From Eutreptiella sp. 'Long Island Sound 2002' (lineage: Eukaryota > Euglenozoa > Euglenophyceae > Eutreptiales > Eutreptiaceae): a DNA stretch of 64,000 bases. Shown here piece after piece: positions 42,913 to 53,010 of the stretch. The stretch lies in the NCBI GenBank assembly GCA_964036045.1, contig OZ038381.1, positions 496,001-560,000 of the forward strand, given 5' to 3'. Under the pieces are notes generated by a model. That model did not search any database, was not told the DNA's origin, and was given only the letters and a program-made list of their open reading frames with translations. Position numbers and translations under genes: made by a program. The number at the start of each line of letters is the position of its first letter. The stretch's first letter is position 1.

Positions 42913-45900
42913 TCAATTCGGCCAAGCACGAATACATGTGACCACCAACCTGTCTGGTGGGGCCCTCGTACGGCTTGGGCGCTGCAAATCAGCGGCCGAA
43001 CTCGAAGCTTGGTCTTCATTTGGCTCCTGGGCTGGCCTGACCGCAGGAGGGGGGATCGACGGATCAGCCCTGGAATGTGGCTGCTGAGGGCCGTAAAAGG
43101 CTGGATCTCGATTCACCACAGGTCTTTTTCCGTCGCTCTCCACCTGTCTGTCTGGTTTCGACAGACAGTCTGTCGGGAGTACGCCAATTTCGGGGTGCTT
43201 CTTGAGGAAGTCGATGAACCCCTTGGTGTACCCATGGACAAAAGAATGGGCTGGTTCCCAGTTGTTGTGACTGGAATCAAAGCCCCTCCACTCACATAGA
43301 AATTCCCATTCGCCCTTTTCGTCACGTCTTGCTTCTAAAATCCTCTTGAGTTCGTACTTCCCCCCTTCGATGACCCGATCGGACAAAAATTTCGAAGTCC
43401 AAAAAAGGGGTTTAACCCGATCCTTGGGGGAGGGGATCTCTCTCTTGAGGCGATCGCCCGAAACATCAATTTCCCTGCTGACATCCACACGAATCCTCCA
43501 CCTGTTCTCACCTAGACGCGCTGTAACAGCGAATGGCCCCTCCCACAAGGGAAGAAGCTTATCATCTCCGCCCAGGGTGGTTTCGGATTTTCGAAGCCAA
43601 ACTCGATCATCGACTTCAAAATTGTGGGGGTTTTTTCGGCCTTGATTCTGGACCCAAAGCCAGTCAGCTTGATGCTTATCGATTAATTTCGAGACAGTTT
43701 TTTCTGCTCGTTGGATTTCGTCCAAAAACAACGAAGCATCTTTACAAGGGCGAGGATTATTCAACGGCATGTTCCACCAACACTTCTTTCGTCCAAAGAC
43801 AATTTCATTTGGAGAAAGGCCATGGTACAAAGGCGTGTTGTGGTAACGGCGAAGCAATGCGAAGAGAACTTCAAGCCAATGGAAGTCTTTCTCACTGGCG
43901 AGCTCCTTACGAAGCATATTTATAATTGAGCGGCCGGCTCTTTCGCCAGGCAGCGCCCGATGTGAGTGGATTTCACATCTGAGGTGGTGGATTCCAAGGC
44001 GAGCACATAATTCCTTCCACCATTCGGAGGTGTACTCTTGGCCTGAGTCCGTAACCACCTCGGATGGGACATCCCAACCTCCCATCCAGGTCTGCGCGCA
44101 CCATTTGGCGGCAGCCTTGCCAGTCATCGACTCGATGTTACAAGGCAACACCTGAATGTAGCCGGAATGACGGCACTGAATAAGGAGCACTCCATTGACC
44201 TTTTTGTTGGTCCAATGGCACTCTTCGTCGTCGAGTTCACCAAGATAGAAAAAATCACTGGTGACTCTGTTAAAGAGGCGCTCCGGAATAGGGTGTGGCC
44301 TCAGATGGCCGTGCTTCTTCGCGCTGGGGGGCGTCGAGACAGCACATTGGGCACATCCGGCGGCTACTTTCATACAATGAGTATATAGCCTTGAGCCAAA
44401 CAACCTATGTTTAATCATCGACCATAATCTACGGCCATGTGCGTGGGGGGACTCCCATTTGTGCCACCAGTTTAACACTCGGGGGGCCAGGGCGTCTGGT
44501 ACGCACAATTTACCCTCCATCCACAGCTTCCCCCCACCCAACGAATATTCAGAAAAAATTCCATCCTTGTGAGCATCTTTGGATTTGAGATTTCCAAAGA
44601 CCTCTTTAAACATGGAATCCTGCAGATAATCGGACGTCCAGTCACGGATGATAAGGGAATCTTTAGGCAGGGGTGGAGTTTTGGCCGGATCTCGACGCTT
44701 AATGCCCTGAATCAACCGAAATCCACTTACTGGTCGGGTATACTCAAACCGTTTCACACTCCCTGAGGAGGGATCGGTGACTTTCTCCACGACTTTCAGT
44801 GATTTGGTGACGATCTCATGGGCATGCGCCGGATCTGAGAAGGCCGTGATATCGTGACACGGGCATGCGTGCTGTTTAACAGTGCATTGCATGCATTCAC
44901 GTCGAATGAGCTTTTTTTCTTCCTGATCCCACTCGATTACGACGTGGCGGTCCTGCTCCGTACCATGGATGTTGGTACTTTGCAGCCCCTCTGAAGCGGG
45001 GTAAGCCCATCGGCTCAGAGCATCCGCTACCGTGTTGTGTTTTCCAGGCAAATACGACACATGGAGGTCAAACAAACTGAGAAATTTGTGCCATCTGGCC
45101 CGTCGACCAGCTGGGCTCGCGACAGTATCAATGTGTTCAGTGGCCCAATACTCCAGAGATCGATGATCCGTTAGGACCTCGACTCGATTGGTGCCAACCC
45201 ACGATTGGTACTTTTTCAAAGCACAGATTATGGCACAGGTTTCTTGCTCACGCGGCGACCATTGCATTTGGCGTGGGGCTAGCTTCCGAGACCAAAATGC
45301 AAGAGGGTAATGATCACCTGTGGCTTCATCAACCTGTTCAAGGACAGCTCCGATCGCGTACCTAGAAGCGTCGGTTCTTATGTAGAAGGGTCGGTCGAAT
45401 TTCGGCACATGCAACGTGGCGACTTCGCAGAGGGCCGCCTTCAAGTGATGGAAGGCCTCCTCGCACTCGTCAGTCCACTTGACACGAACCTTTGAACCTG
45501 CCTTGCCCGCATCTCTCCCTACCTTCAATAATTCAGTGAGGGGGGCAGCAAATTTGGCATAATTCGGCACAAAAGTGTGGTAAAAATTGCAACAACCCAG
45601 GAATCCTCTCAATTCCGTGATCGTCTCAGGGCGCTTCCACTTCTGAATAGCGACGAGCTTCCCTGGACTGGGTCGTCGGGTGCCATTCTCAAGGAGAGAA
45701 CCACAAAATTCGACTGATTTTAAAAATAGTTTTCCCTTCTTTGGCCCACAAATCAGCTGATTGGCATCAAGAATGTCCAAAACCTGGTTCAGCTGCTTTT
45801 CATGTAGGGCCACCAGCTCGGCTTCGGTCAGTCCCTCCCCCTCTGTCGCGATGATTATGTCATCTATGTACACACTCACGAAGGCACGAAGCTCAGGATG

Positions 45901-47808
45901 GGCTGTAAAAAGCACATCCTCCATCATTCTTTGAAAAAACGAAGGGGCGTTCTTCAGGCCCATGGGCATGACCGTCCACTGGACAGGGCCACATGGCGTG
46001 CACATACAGGTGAGAGGTCGGCTGTCCTTCCTCAACGGCATTTGGTGAAAGCCGTGACGGAGATCCAGCACAGAAAACAAACGACCTCTTGCCCTCTTGG
46101 CGATTTCCTCCTCAATGAGGGGCAGGGGATGTGAATCCGCCTTGGTTTCGGCGTTGAGGTTGCGAAAATCAACAACCATTCGCCAACCATCAATAGTGTT
46201 CTGGTCTGCAGGCGGCGGCTTCGGGACTGTGAAGGGTGCACAGCACCACTCGCTGGTCATACAACCCTCAAGCCAACCAAATTCCCTGAGATTTCTCTCG
46301 ATTATTTTTCTGAGTATCTCATGTTTCTGTCCATGGTTCTCATAAGGACGCTGTTTCTTCGCCTTGTACCCTTCACGAAGCTCGATGAAGGCTTCACCGA
46401 ACTGCCCACGGACAGGGGGGTCTTTGATCAACTTCCCTGAAAGGGTTGTGTCCTTCCGTTCCTCAAAAATCTTGTCTCTTTTCTTGGAACACAACTCAGT
46501 GTCCACCTGATCGCCAGGAATTACTGTCGAAAAAACTTTGGCGATTTCTTCGGCCTTGGCAGGAAGAATCTTCTTACAGATGTCCCTAAAAAGGTCCGTA
46601 TCAACTGCCTCTTGAAGATAGGTGGGTCGAGTGTCGACATTCCAGAGATTCTCTTCGTGATCCAGCTCCTCCAAAGGATCTATGAAAGCTTCCACACGGG
46701 GTTTCTCATAAAAAATTCTGAATTTGCGGCGCGAAGAAAATTTTTTTGTCGTCCGTGCGCCATAGATTCTTTTGGATGTAGATCGTATTGGGGAAGAGGG
46801 AGACGAGGCGGATCCATTTGACGTTGAATCACCTTGGGCATCTGACCGACAAAAATCAGAAAAAATAGATTCATCATCAGTACCACGCTCAACCTCAGAT
46901 TCAGACCCAACACAGGGATCAGTACTGGAATCAGCAGAATCAGAGTCAGAAAGCTTTCCATCCACCAGGAATGCAAGCGAACTCCAGGGCCGCTGTGGCA
47001 GGGGGCCTGTGTCGTCCCTGGCATACAGCTTAATCTTCCTGGGAAGTTCGATGTAATCCACACAAATGTCTTGCAATTCCTGAAACCAAGGCTTGTCGTC
47101 CCACAAGGGCACAACTAAAATCGCCTGGGTTTTATCTTGCTTGATTTTGTGGATGACCTGCTGGATTAAGTGAAACGGAGGATTAATCCATAACTTCTTG
47201 TCCCATTTATGGGTCCAAGCGTCGCGAAAGTGCTTGTCAAATCGCTTGTTCTCGCGGTTAGCAAAGGCATCATACTGTGGCCAAAAGGAATGGTGTTCAT
47301 AAAAATATTCACAAATTGTATCGCGCCATTTGTCGACAACTCTGTAGGATGAAGAGTGCCAGCGCGAAGGGCGTCGTGGCTGGGAGTCCCTACGAAGACA
47401 TTCTAACTCTCGGGAGTAATCGGCACTCCCATTCACCTCTGCAATGGTGACATCTTCGCCAAATTTTGGTGTAACCTTTTGCTTCAAAAATTCTTCTGCA
47501 CTTTTAAACCCTGCGTGCAAAAAACGAAATTCAGGACGCTCCAAGGGACCTGACTCCAGCAAAAAACAACGCCGATGACCTACGGGCGCCACCCTGTTCT
47601 TGCTAAGCCAAGGATGGCCCAAGTAAAGGTCATACTTTATGTCGGCACGATAGAAGTAGTCATCCTTAAGCATAACTTCCTCCACATTGCCATCTTCCCA
47701 AAGGTCTTGAGCGACCAAATGAGTTGATATATAACAACCGCGTTGCCCACCTGCGAGAGAATGTCCAGAAACTCCCTCGAGGGTAACAGGATGAGGCGAA
47801 TCAAACAC
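42913..47808 (-). CDS. pol: E2-A Pol-like polyprotein, 1631 aa, intact but lacking Gag and the protease active site
   Basis: Starts in the second half of an aspartic protease (PVTLEGVSGHSLAGG ... YDLYLGHPWL). The catalytic D-T/S-G that should precede it is absent, and only about 55 bp separate the frame from the LTR-like region. Next is a Dam-like domain with NPPF at residues 209-212 (KLWINPPFHLIQQ ... ILVVPLW). RT has FSVLDLRHGFHQ and YIDD at about 647-650. RNase H has IRTDASRYAIG. Integrase has a Cys-x2-Cys zinc motif, TSDFF, VTDSGQE and GERAG, the last pair spaced D-x34-E. A chromodomain near the C-terminus reads YELKRILEARR ... FLCEWRGFDSSHNNWEP. The first codon in the open frame is GTG; the first ATG lies about 45 codons in. 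A Ty3/gypsy chromovirus distinct from E1. Without Gag or full protease it would need help from another element. Confidence 0.9.
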   Translation of the reverse strand: MFDSPHPVTLEGVSGHSLAGGQRGCYISTHLVAQDLWEDGNVEEVMLKDDYFYRADIKYDLYLGHPWLSKNRVAPVGHRRCFLLESGPLERPEFRFLHAGFKSAEEFLKQKVTPKFGEDVTIAEVNGSADYSRELECLRRDSQPRRPSRWHSSSYRVVDKWRDTICEYFYEHHSFWPQYDAFANRENKRFDKHFRDAWTHKWDKKLWINPPFHLIQQVIHKIKQDKTQAILVVPLWDDKPWFQELQDICVDYIELPRKIKLYARDDTGPLPQRPWSSLAFLVDGKLSDSDSADSSTDPCVGSESEVERGTDDESIFSDFCRSDAQGDSTSNGSASSPSSPIRSTSKRIYGARTTKKFSSRRKFRIFYEKPRVEAFIDPLEELDHEENLWNVDTRPTYLQEAVDTDLFRDICKKILPAKAEEIAKVFSTVIPGDQVDTELCSKKRDKIFEERKDTTLSGKLIKDPPVRGQFGEAFIELREGYKAKKQRPYENHGQKHEILRKIIERNLREFGWLEGCMTSEWCCAPFTVPKPPPADQNTIDGWRMVVDFRNLNAETKADSHPLPLIEEEIAKRARGRLFSVLDLRHGFHQMPLRKDSRPLTCMCTPCGPVQWTVMPMGLKNAPSFFQRMMEDVLFTAHPELRAFVSVYIDDIIIATEGEGLTEAELVALHEKQLNQVLDILDANQLICGPKKGKLFLKSVEFCGSLLENGTRRPSPGKLVAIQKWKRPETITELRGFLGCCNFYHTFVPNYAKFAAPLTELLKVGRDAGKAGSKVRVKWTDECEEAFHHLKAALCEVATLHVPKFDRPFYIRTDASRYAIGAVLEQVDEATGDHYPLAFWSRKLAPRQMQWSPREQETCAIICALKKYQSWVGTNRVEVLTDHRSLEYWATEHIDTVASPAGRRARWHKFLSLFDLHVSYLPGKHNTVADALSRWAYPASEGLQSTNIHGTEQDRHVVIEWDQEEKKLIRRECMQCTVKQHACPCHDITAFSDPAHAHEIVTKSLKVVEKVTDPSSGSVKRFEYTRPVSGFRLIQGIKRRDPAKTPPLPKDSLIIRDWTSDYLQDSMFKEVFGNLKSKDAHKDGIFSEYSLGGGKLWMEGKLCVPDALAPRVLNWWHKWESPHAHGRRLWSMIKHRLFGSRLYTHCMKVAAGCAQCAVSTPPSAKKHGHLRPHPIPERLFNRVTSDFFYLGELDDEECHWTNKKVNGVLLIQCRHSGYIQVLPCNIESMTGKAAAKWCAQTWMGGWDVPSEVVTDSGQEYTSEWWKELCARLGIHHLRCEIHSHRALPGERAGRSIINMLRKELASEKDFHWLEVLFALLRRYHNTPLYHGLSPNEIVFGRKKCWWNMPLNNPRPCKDASLFLDEIQRAEKTVSKLIDKHQADWLWVQNQGRKNPHNFEVDDRVWLRKSETTLGGDDKLLPLWEGPFAVTARLGENRWRIRVDVSREIDVSGDRLKREIPSPKDRVKPLFWTSKFLSDRVIEGGKYELKRILEARRDEKGEWEFLCEWRGFDSSHNNWEPAHSFVHGYTKGFIDFLKKHPEIGVLPTDCLSKPDRQVESDGKRPVVNRDPAFYGPQQPHSRADPSIPPPAVRPAQEPNEDQASSSAADLQRPSRTRAPPDRLVVTCIRAWPN

Positions 47809-47862
47809 GCAGTCGTCAGGCAGAAAAGAATTGGATTGGAGATTTACCTCCGATCCATTGTC

Positions 47863-50229
47863 TGAAAGTGGTGCCCTGGGTCGTGGAAGGTGCCGGAGGG
47901 CTCATGGCCGGCAAGACCAGTGGGGCAGGCACGCGAGGAGTCGACCTGAACGCTGCTGTTTGGGGCAGAACCGGATACACGGACACCAACGGAGGCGAGA
48001 GCAGCAACAACGGAAGCAAGATCCATGCTGATTGTTATCCGGCAAAAAATCCCAGTCTATGAAGAAAATTGATGCGGATTATCCTAAGTACATCTGAGTG
48101 TCCATATCTGTCTGAAAAGATTTATATAAATCCGATTGTGAAAAAATATTTGGCCGATCTGGCTCGCGCACGCGCGTCAGCGGCAAATGGCGATTCCGGG
48201 TAAATGATCGGAACGCGGCGGATTTACGATGAATGGACCGCGGAATCAGATCCGGCACATCAGAAATATATAGGTCTGATCCTGAGACTGAGCTGCGGGG
48301 CGGCGATTCCGCCGAAGCAGAGAAAATGACCAAAATGTAGCCAATCTGTGGCAGATCTGTGAAAATCTGAGCAGATGGGGGTTAGCCGCACTTACACTCC
48401 CCCTCCAAAAACACACTGGGGTGTGTCGCTACGTCAACGAAGAACGTAGTGCGGGTAAGTCCCAGAAAAAAATAGAAATGTAGCCTCGATGGGGCGAAAT
48501 CTGCTTGATCTGTCCTGATTTGGGCTGAATTGGCACTGAATCAGGATGAATGAACCTGAAATGAGACAGAATGAGGAGTGACGAACAGTCCTCCGTGCAG
48601 TAAAACATTAGGTTAAGGGCTAAAAAGCATGTAAACGTATCGAGAATCGATACCAAATCATGCCCTGGTTGAGAATGAGGTAGATTATTGGTGGATTGAG
48701 TGTGAGAATCAAGAAATGGAGTGACATCTCGGCGCTCTGGCACAGTTTAGCTGTCGCGGGCACGCTACGGTGTCCTCCACGTACTCTACATCGTGTTACT
48801 CCCGCTTTTCTCGTTCTGAAAAGTGCAGCATGTGCTTCAGATTTGGTGCATCTGATGGATGATCACAAGATTCAGCAAGATTGAGAATCAATTTGGGCAG
48901 AGATGAAGGAGCTGAAACAATCACAGAGAGGGAAAACAAATACAAATGTAGTCTGCAGGCCCTAAGTGAACAGAAAAACATCAGCGTCAGCGAACTAACT
49001 TCGCCTAACTTGCCTAACTTCGTTGAATGAGAGGAGATGACAAAGAAATCAACCTAAAATGTCCTAAAATGAGTAAATCCCCTCAGATGAAGGTGAAATG
49101 AAGCGGAATGTCTAGAACTGAAACTACTAACAACTTCGTTTAGACTAAAGTTAATATATATTGTCGTTTATTCAGCTCAATTGTGCTTTCCGGCACGTTG
49201 GTTCGCGAGCATCCAACAGATTCCATGAAAATGTGGATCATGTGATGATGCATCATGATGGGACATGCTGGCGCTGGATCCTTGGCATGTAACGCGCCGA
49301 AGGTTTCTGAAGGCGCTTTACTGACAGTATATACCTGAGAGACACCGAATAGCCCTTTATTTACAGTGGCGGCGGTGTCAATCGACTTGGACAAGGCCCA
49401 TCTTTCGATTGAGTCCCACAAGACACTTGGATTCACCATTTTCGACAGTTTCAGGTCGGATTGAGCTCACATTGGCGTGTGCCAAAAATGCACCGAAGCT
49501 TACGGACCTCAGAGGTTGCTGTTAGAAGTCCCTAGAGCTCCTATGTGAAGGTTGTCTGAACAATGGACGTCGGGGTTTTGCGCAACAGTGGCAGAATGAT
49601 GGACAAACCTGAGGAATTCAAGGTAAATTCAAGGAATCTGGATCTGAATCTGGACTTTGGCTTCAGCATCACGGCAAATGAAGGTAAGATCTGAGTTCCT
49701 GGCGTCGCATCTAGTGCCGCCAGTACTACAGGGGGTGCCTGTAGGGATGAATATCCCTGGCCAGGGTTTTTACTATGTACATTTGCTTCCATCTGCACGA
49801 GTAGCCAATTTCCAAAGATGCACAGACCAACAGAGACAAGATTACCCCGAATCTGCCTGAATTAAGCCTGAGTTTGGTTTTTTCTGTACACGGCAGCACA
49901 CTCCGTGGCTTTCGGCAGCGTATCTACGCCTTGTCTGCCGAACGGAGACCAAAGAAAAGTTGATTGACGTCAAATTATCAAACATTCGCAGTTCTCCACA
50001 TCATGTCGTAATCAGGAAGAATGAACAGTGGATTGAGCAGAATGTGGTTTTTTCAAGTCGTCAGAACACTCACATTGGAATAAGTGGTCGACGAGGCGAG
50101 GCTGGAGCTTTTGTAGGAGTTGGACATGCAAGGGTTTCGAACCTACACCCTTGAGCCCTAGCGACGAGTGCCGTGACGCCCTGGACTAGACGACTGTTAC
50201 CCAGATTATGGCGTCGGCGACTCAAGTCA
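47863..50229 (-). mobile_element. E2 LTR-like region shared by E2-A (5' side) and E2-B (3' side)
   Basis: Lies between the start of the E2-A ORF and the end of the E2-B ORF, both on the minus strand. This is the arrangement of two tandem elements sharing one LTR. Begins TGAAAGTG at 47863 and is proposed to end at CTCAAGTCA (50229), about 2.37 kb. Contains a short minus-strand frame starting MDLASVVAALASVG (ATG at 48026) that is also present in the left copy (ATG at 6379) and could be the beginning of a lost gag. Confidence 0.6.
50133..50188 (-). other. tRNA-like Pol III boxes, second copy
   Basis: Minus strand TAGTCCAGGGCG and GGTTCGAAACC at the same spacing as the copy at 42803-42858, despite substitutions between the boxes. 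Confidence 0.4.
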
Positions 50230-51012
50230 CGACGGATCTCCCTCAATTCGGCCAAGCACGAATACATGTGACCACCAACCTGTCTGGTGGGGCCCTCGTA
50301 CGGCTTGGGCGCTGCAAATCAGCGGCCGAAGTCGAAGCTTGGTCTTCATTTGGCTCCTGGGCTGGCCTGACCGCAGGAGGGGGGATCGACGGATCAGCCC
50401 TGGAATGTGGCTGCTGAGAGCCGTAAAAGGCTGGATCTCGATTCACCACAGGTCTTTTTCCGTTGCTCTCCACCTGTCTGTCTGGTTTCGACAGACAGTC
50501 TGTCAACAGTACGCCAATTTCGGGGTGCTTCTTGAGGAAGTCGATGAACCCCTTGGTGTACCCATGGACAAAAGAATGGGCTGGTTCCCAGTTGTTGTGA
50601 CTGGAATCAAAGCCCCTCCACTCACATAGAAATTCCCATTCGCCCTTTTCGTCACGCCTTGCTTCTAAAATCCTCTTCAGTTCGTACTTCCCCCCTTCGA
50701 TGACCCGATCGGACAAAAATTTCGAAGTCCAAAAAAGGGGTTTAACCCGATCCTTGGGGGAGGGGATCTCTCTCTTGAGGCGATCGCCCGAAACTTCAAT
50801 TTCCCTGCTGACATCCACACGAATCCTCCACCTGTTCTCACCTAGACGCGCTGTAACAGCGAATGGCCCCTCCCACAAGGGAAGAAGCTTATCATCTCCG
50901 CCCAGGGTGGTTTCGGATTTTCGAAGCCAAACTCGATCATCGACTTCAAAATTGTGGGGGTTTTTTCGGCCTTGATTCTGGACCCAAAGCCAGTCAGCTT
51001 GATGCTTATCGA

Positions 51013-51051
51013 CGGCCTGGCCAGCCACAAAAGGCGCCGTTCAGTGCAAAA
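51013..51051. mobile_element. 39-bp insert with 17-bp target duplication
   Basis: AGCTTGATGCTTATCGA occurs at 50996-51012 and 51052-51068 and only once in E2-A. The 39 bp between have no counterpart in E2-A and end in AAAA. A long exact duplication with a tiny A-ended insert looks like an extremely 5'-truncated LINE-type insertion. Confidence 0.65.
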
Positions 51052-51537
51052 AGCTTGATGCTTATCGATTAATTTCGAGACAGTTTTTTCTGCTCGTTGG
51101 ATTCCGTCCAAAAACAACGAAGCATCTTTACAAGGGCGAGGATTATTCAACGGCATGTTCCACCAACACTTCTTTCGTCCAAAGACAATTTCATTTGGAG
51201 AAAGGCCATGGTACAAAGGCGTGTTGTGGTAACGGCGAAGCAATGCGAAGAGAACTTCAAGCCAATGGAAGTCCTTCTCACTGGCGAGCTCCTTACGAAG
51301 CATATTTATAATTGAGCGGCCGGCTCTTTCGCCAGGCAGCGCTCGATGTGAGTGGATTTCACATCTGAGGTGGTGGATTCCAAGGCGAGCACATAATTCC
51401 TTCCACCATTCGGAGGTGTACTCTTTGCCTGAGTCCGTAACCACCTCGGATGGGACGTCCCAACCTCCCATCCAGGTCTGCGCGCACCATTTGGCGGCAG
51501 CCTTGCCAGTCATCGACTCGATGTTACAAGGCAACAC

Positions 51538-53010
51538 AACGGCGGAAGAGACCCCCCCCCGGGGACGCCCTTCCGCCACCCCCACAGCGAGCAACGCCGG
51601 CCCGCAAGGGCGCACGCTGTGGGGCCGGTGCAGGGTCCACACGCCCGCATCGACCGCACCCGGGACACACGGGTTGCGGAACCCTGGCTGCCCGCTCCAG
51701 AGGACGGGCGGCCGGGGGAGGGACAGCGCCTGACACCAGGCGCCCCTCACAACGGTGGAAGGCACCCCCCCCGGCGACGCCCTTCCGCCACCCCCACAGC
51801 GAGCAACGCCGGCCCGCAAGGGCGCACGCTGTGGGGCCGGTGCTGGGTCCACACACCCGGATCGACCGCACCCGGGACACACGGGTCGCGGAACCCTGGC
51901 TGCCCGCTCCAGAGGACGGGCGGCCGGGGGAGGGACAGCGCCTGACACCAGGCGCCCCACACAACACGGTGGAAGGCACCCCACCCGGGGACGCCCTTCC
52001 GCCACCCCCACAGCGAGCAACACCGGCCCGCGAGGGCTCACGCTGTGGGGCCGGTGCGGAGATCCCACGCCCGCACCGACCGCACCCAGGACACGCGGGA
52101 CGCGGAACCCCGGCTGCCCGCTCCAGAGGACGGGCGGCCAGGGGCCGCCGCCCCCGCAACCCCAAGCCAAGGAGGGGGGAACCGGGACCGGACCGCCCCC
52201 CCCCAAGCACGCCAGACGGAGCACGGGACCGGGGCAGGACACGCGGAGGGGCACGGACCAAGTGGAACGGCCCTACCAGCGCCCAGTGCCGGGACCACGC
52301 GAGATGCGCGCGCCACACCACCCAGCGGGGGGGGGAGCGGACACCGCGAGAGCGCGAGCGCACACACACGAAAAGGACACGCGGGGACTACCGGAAGGGC
52401 AACCGGACCGAGCGCGCGGAACGCACAGACCGCATGGAATGGCGTACCAGCGAGCGAGGGTAAGGGACACCCGGAGGGGACGGCCCGCCACACGCAGCGC
52501 GGAACACGCGGGGCGGGAAGGGGGAAACAGGAGAGACACAGCACCAGGTACCGGCCCGAACCCCCCCCGAACCGGCCGCGAGCGCCGCGCACACACAGAC
52601 GGGACACTGCACCCGCCAAGGCAGTAGTGGCGCACAGCGCCACGCCCCAACCCCTAGGCTAGGCAGCCTCCGCGCCAGCCCAAGGGGGTCCCACTGGCGA
52701 CAAGCCAGTAGCACGGGCCCGGCGGCGCCGGCGCCCCGGGCGACCACGCATTAGGGGGGCGACGCAGTGGGTAAGCGCCCGCAGCCACGGCTGCGAATGG
52801 ATGCACTGACCGAGGAGTGGCGAAACGGGGACGCCGGGGAAGGACGGGGCTCCGAGCTCTGTGAACCCGGGGGACTCCGCCACCAGGCAGGAGGTGCGTC
52901 TTGGAGGGCCCCCCACTAGGACCCGGTGGGGAGGATATCACCTGGCCCGACCAGGTGGCCCCCCGGGGCCGAAAGGCGTCTAGTACCCGCAAAATCAAAC
53001 CTCAAACCTC
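51538..53010. mobile_element. 1473-bp GC-rich insertion with 12-bp target duplication
   Basis: ACAAGGCAACAC occurs at 51526-51537 and 53011-53022, while the E2-A equivalent has it once, so the insertion is exact. It starts with three tandem units of about 213 bp, continues with unique GC-rich sequence, and ends AAATCAAACCTCAAACCTC, a short repeated tail suggesting plus-strand orientation. No RT or other domain is recognisable. Probably a non-autonomous non-LTR retroelement, similar in style but not obviously homologous to 3447-5642. Confidence 0.75.
51561..52180. repeat. About 213-bp tandem repeat, three copies
   Basis: TTCCGCCACCCCCACAGCGA recurs at 51571, 51783 and 51997 (offsets 212 and 214). 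Units differ by small indels in C-runs. Long minus-strand frames here are translations of this repeat and are not supported as genes. Confidence 0.88.

Noticed and set aside
47840-47862. tRNA primer-binding site for E2 (TGGATCGGAGG just inside the ORF side)
   Set aside because: It begins six bases from the putative LTR end and I could not match it to a tRNA 3' end. The boundary itself is uncertain, so it was not called.
50842-52254. Minus-strand 470-codon frame running from the tandem repeat into E2-B integrase
   Set aside because: Its N-terminal half is repeat translation from the 1473-bp insertion. The fusion is a by-product of the insertion.
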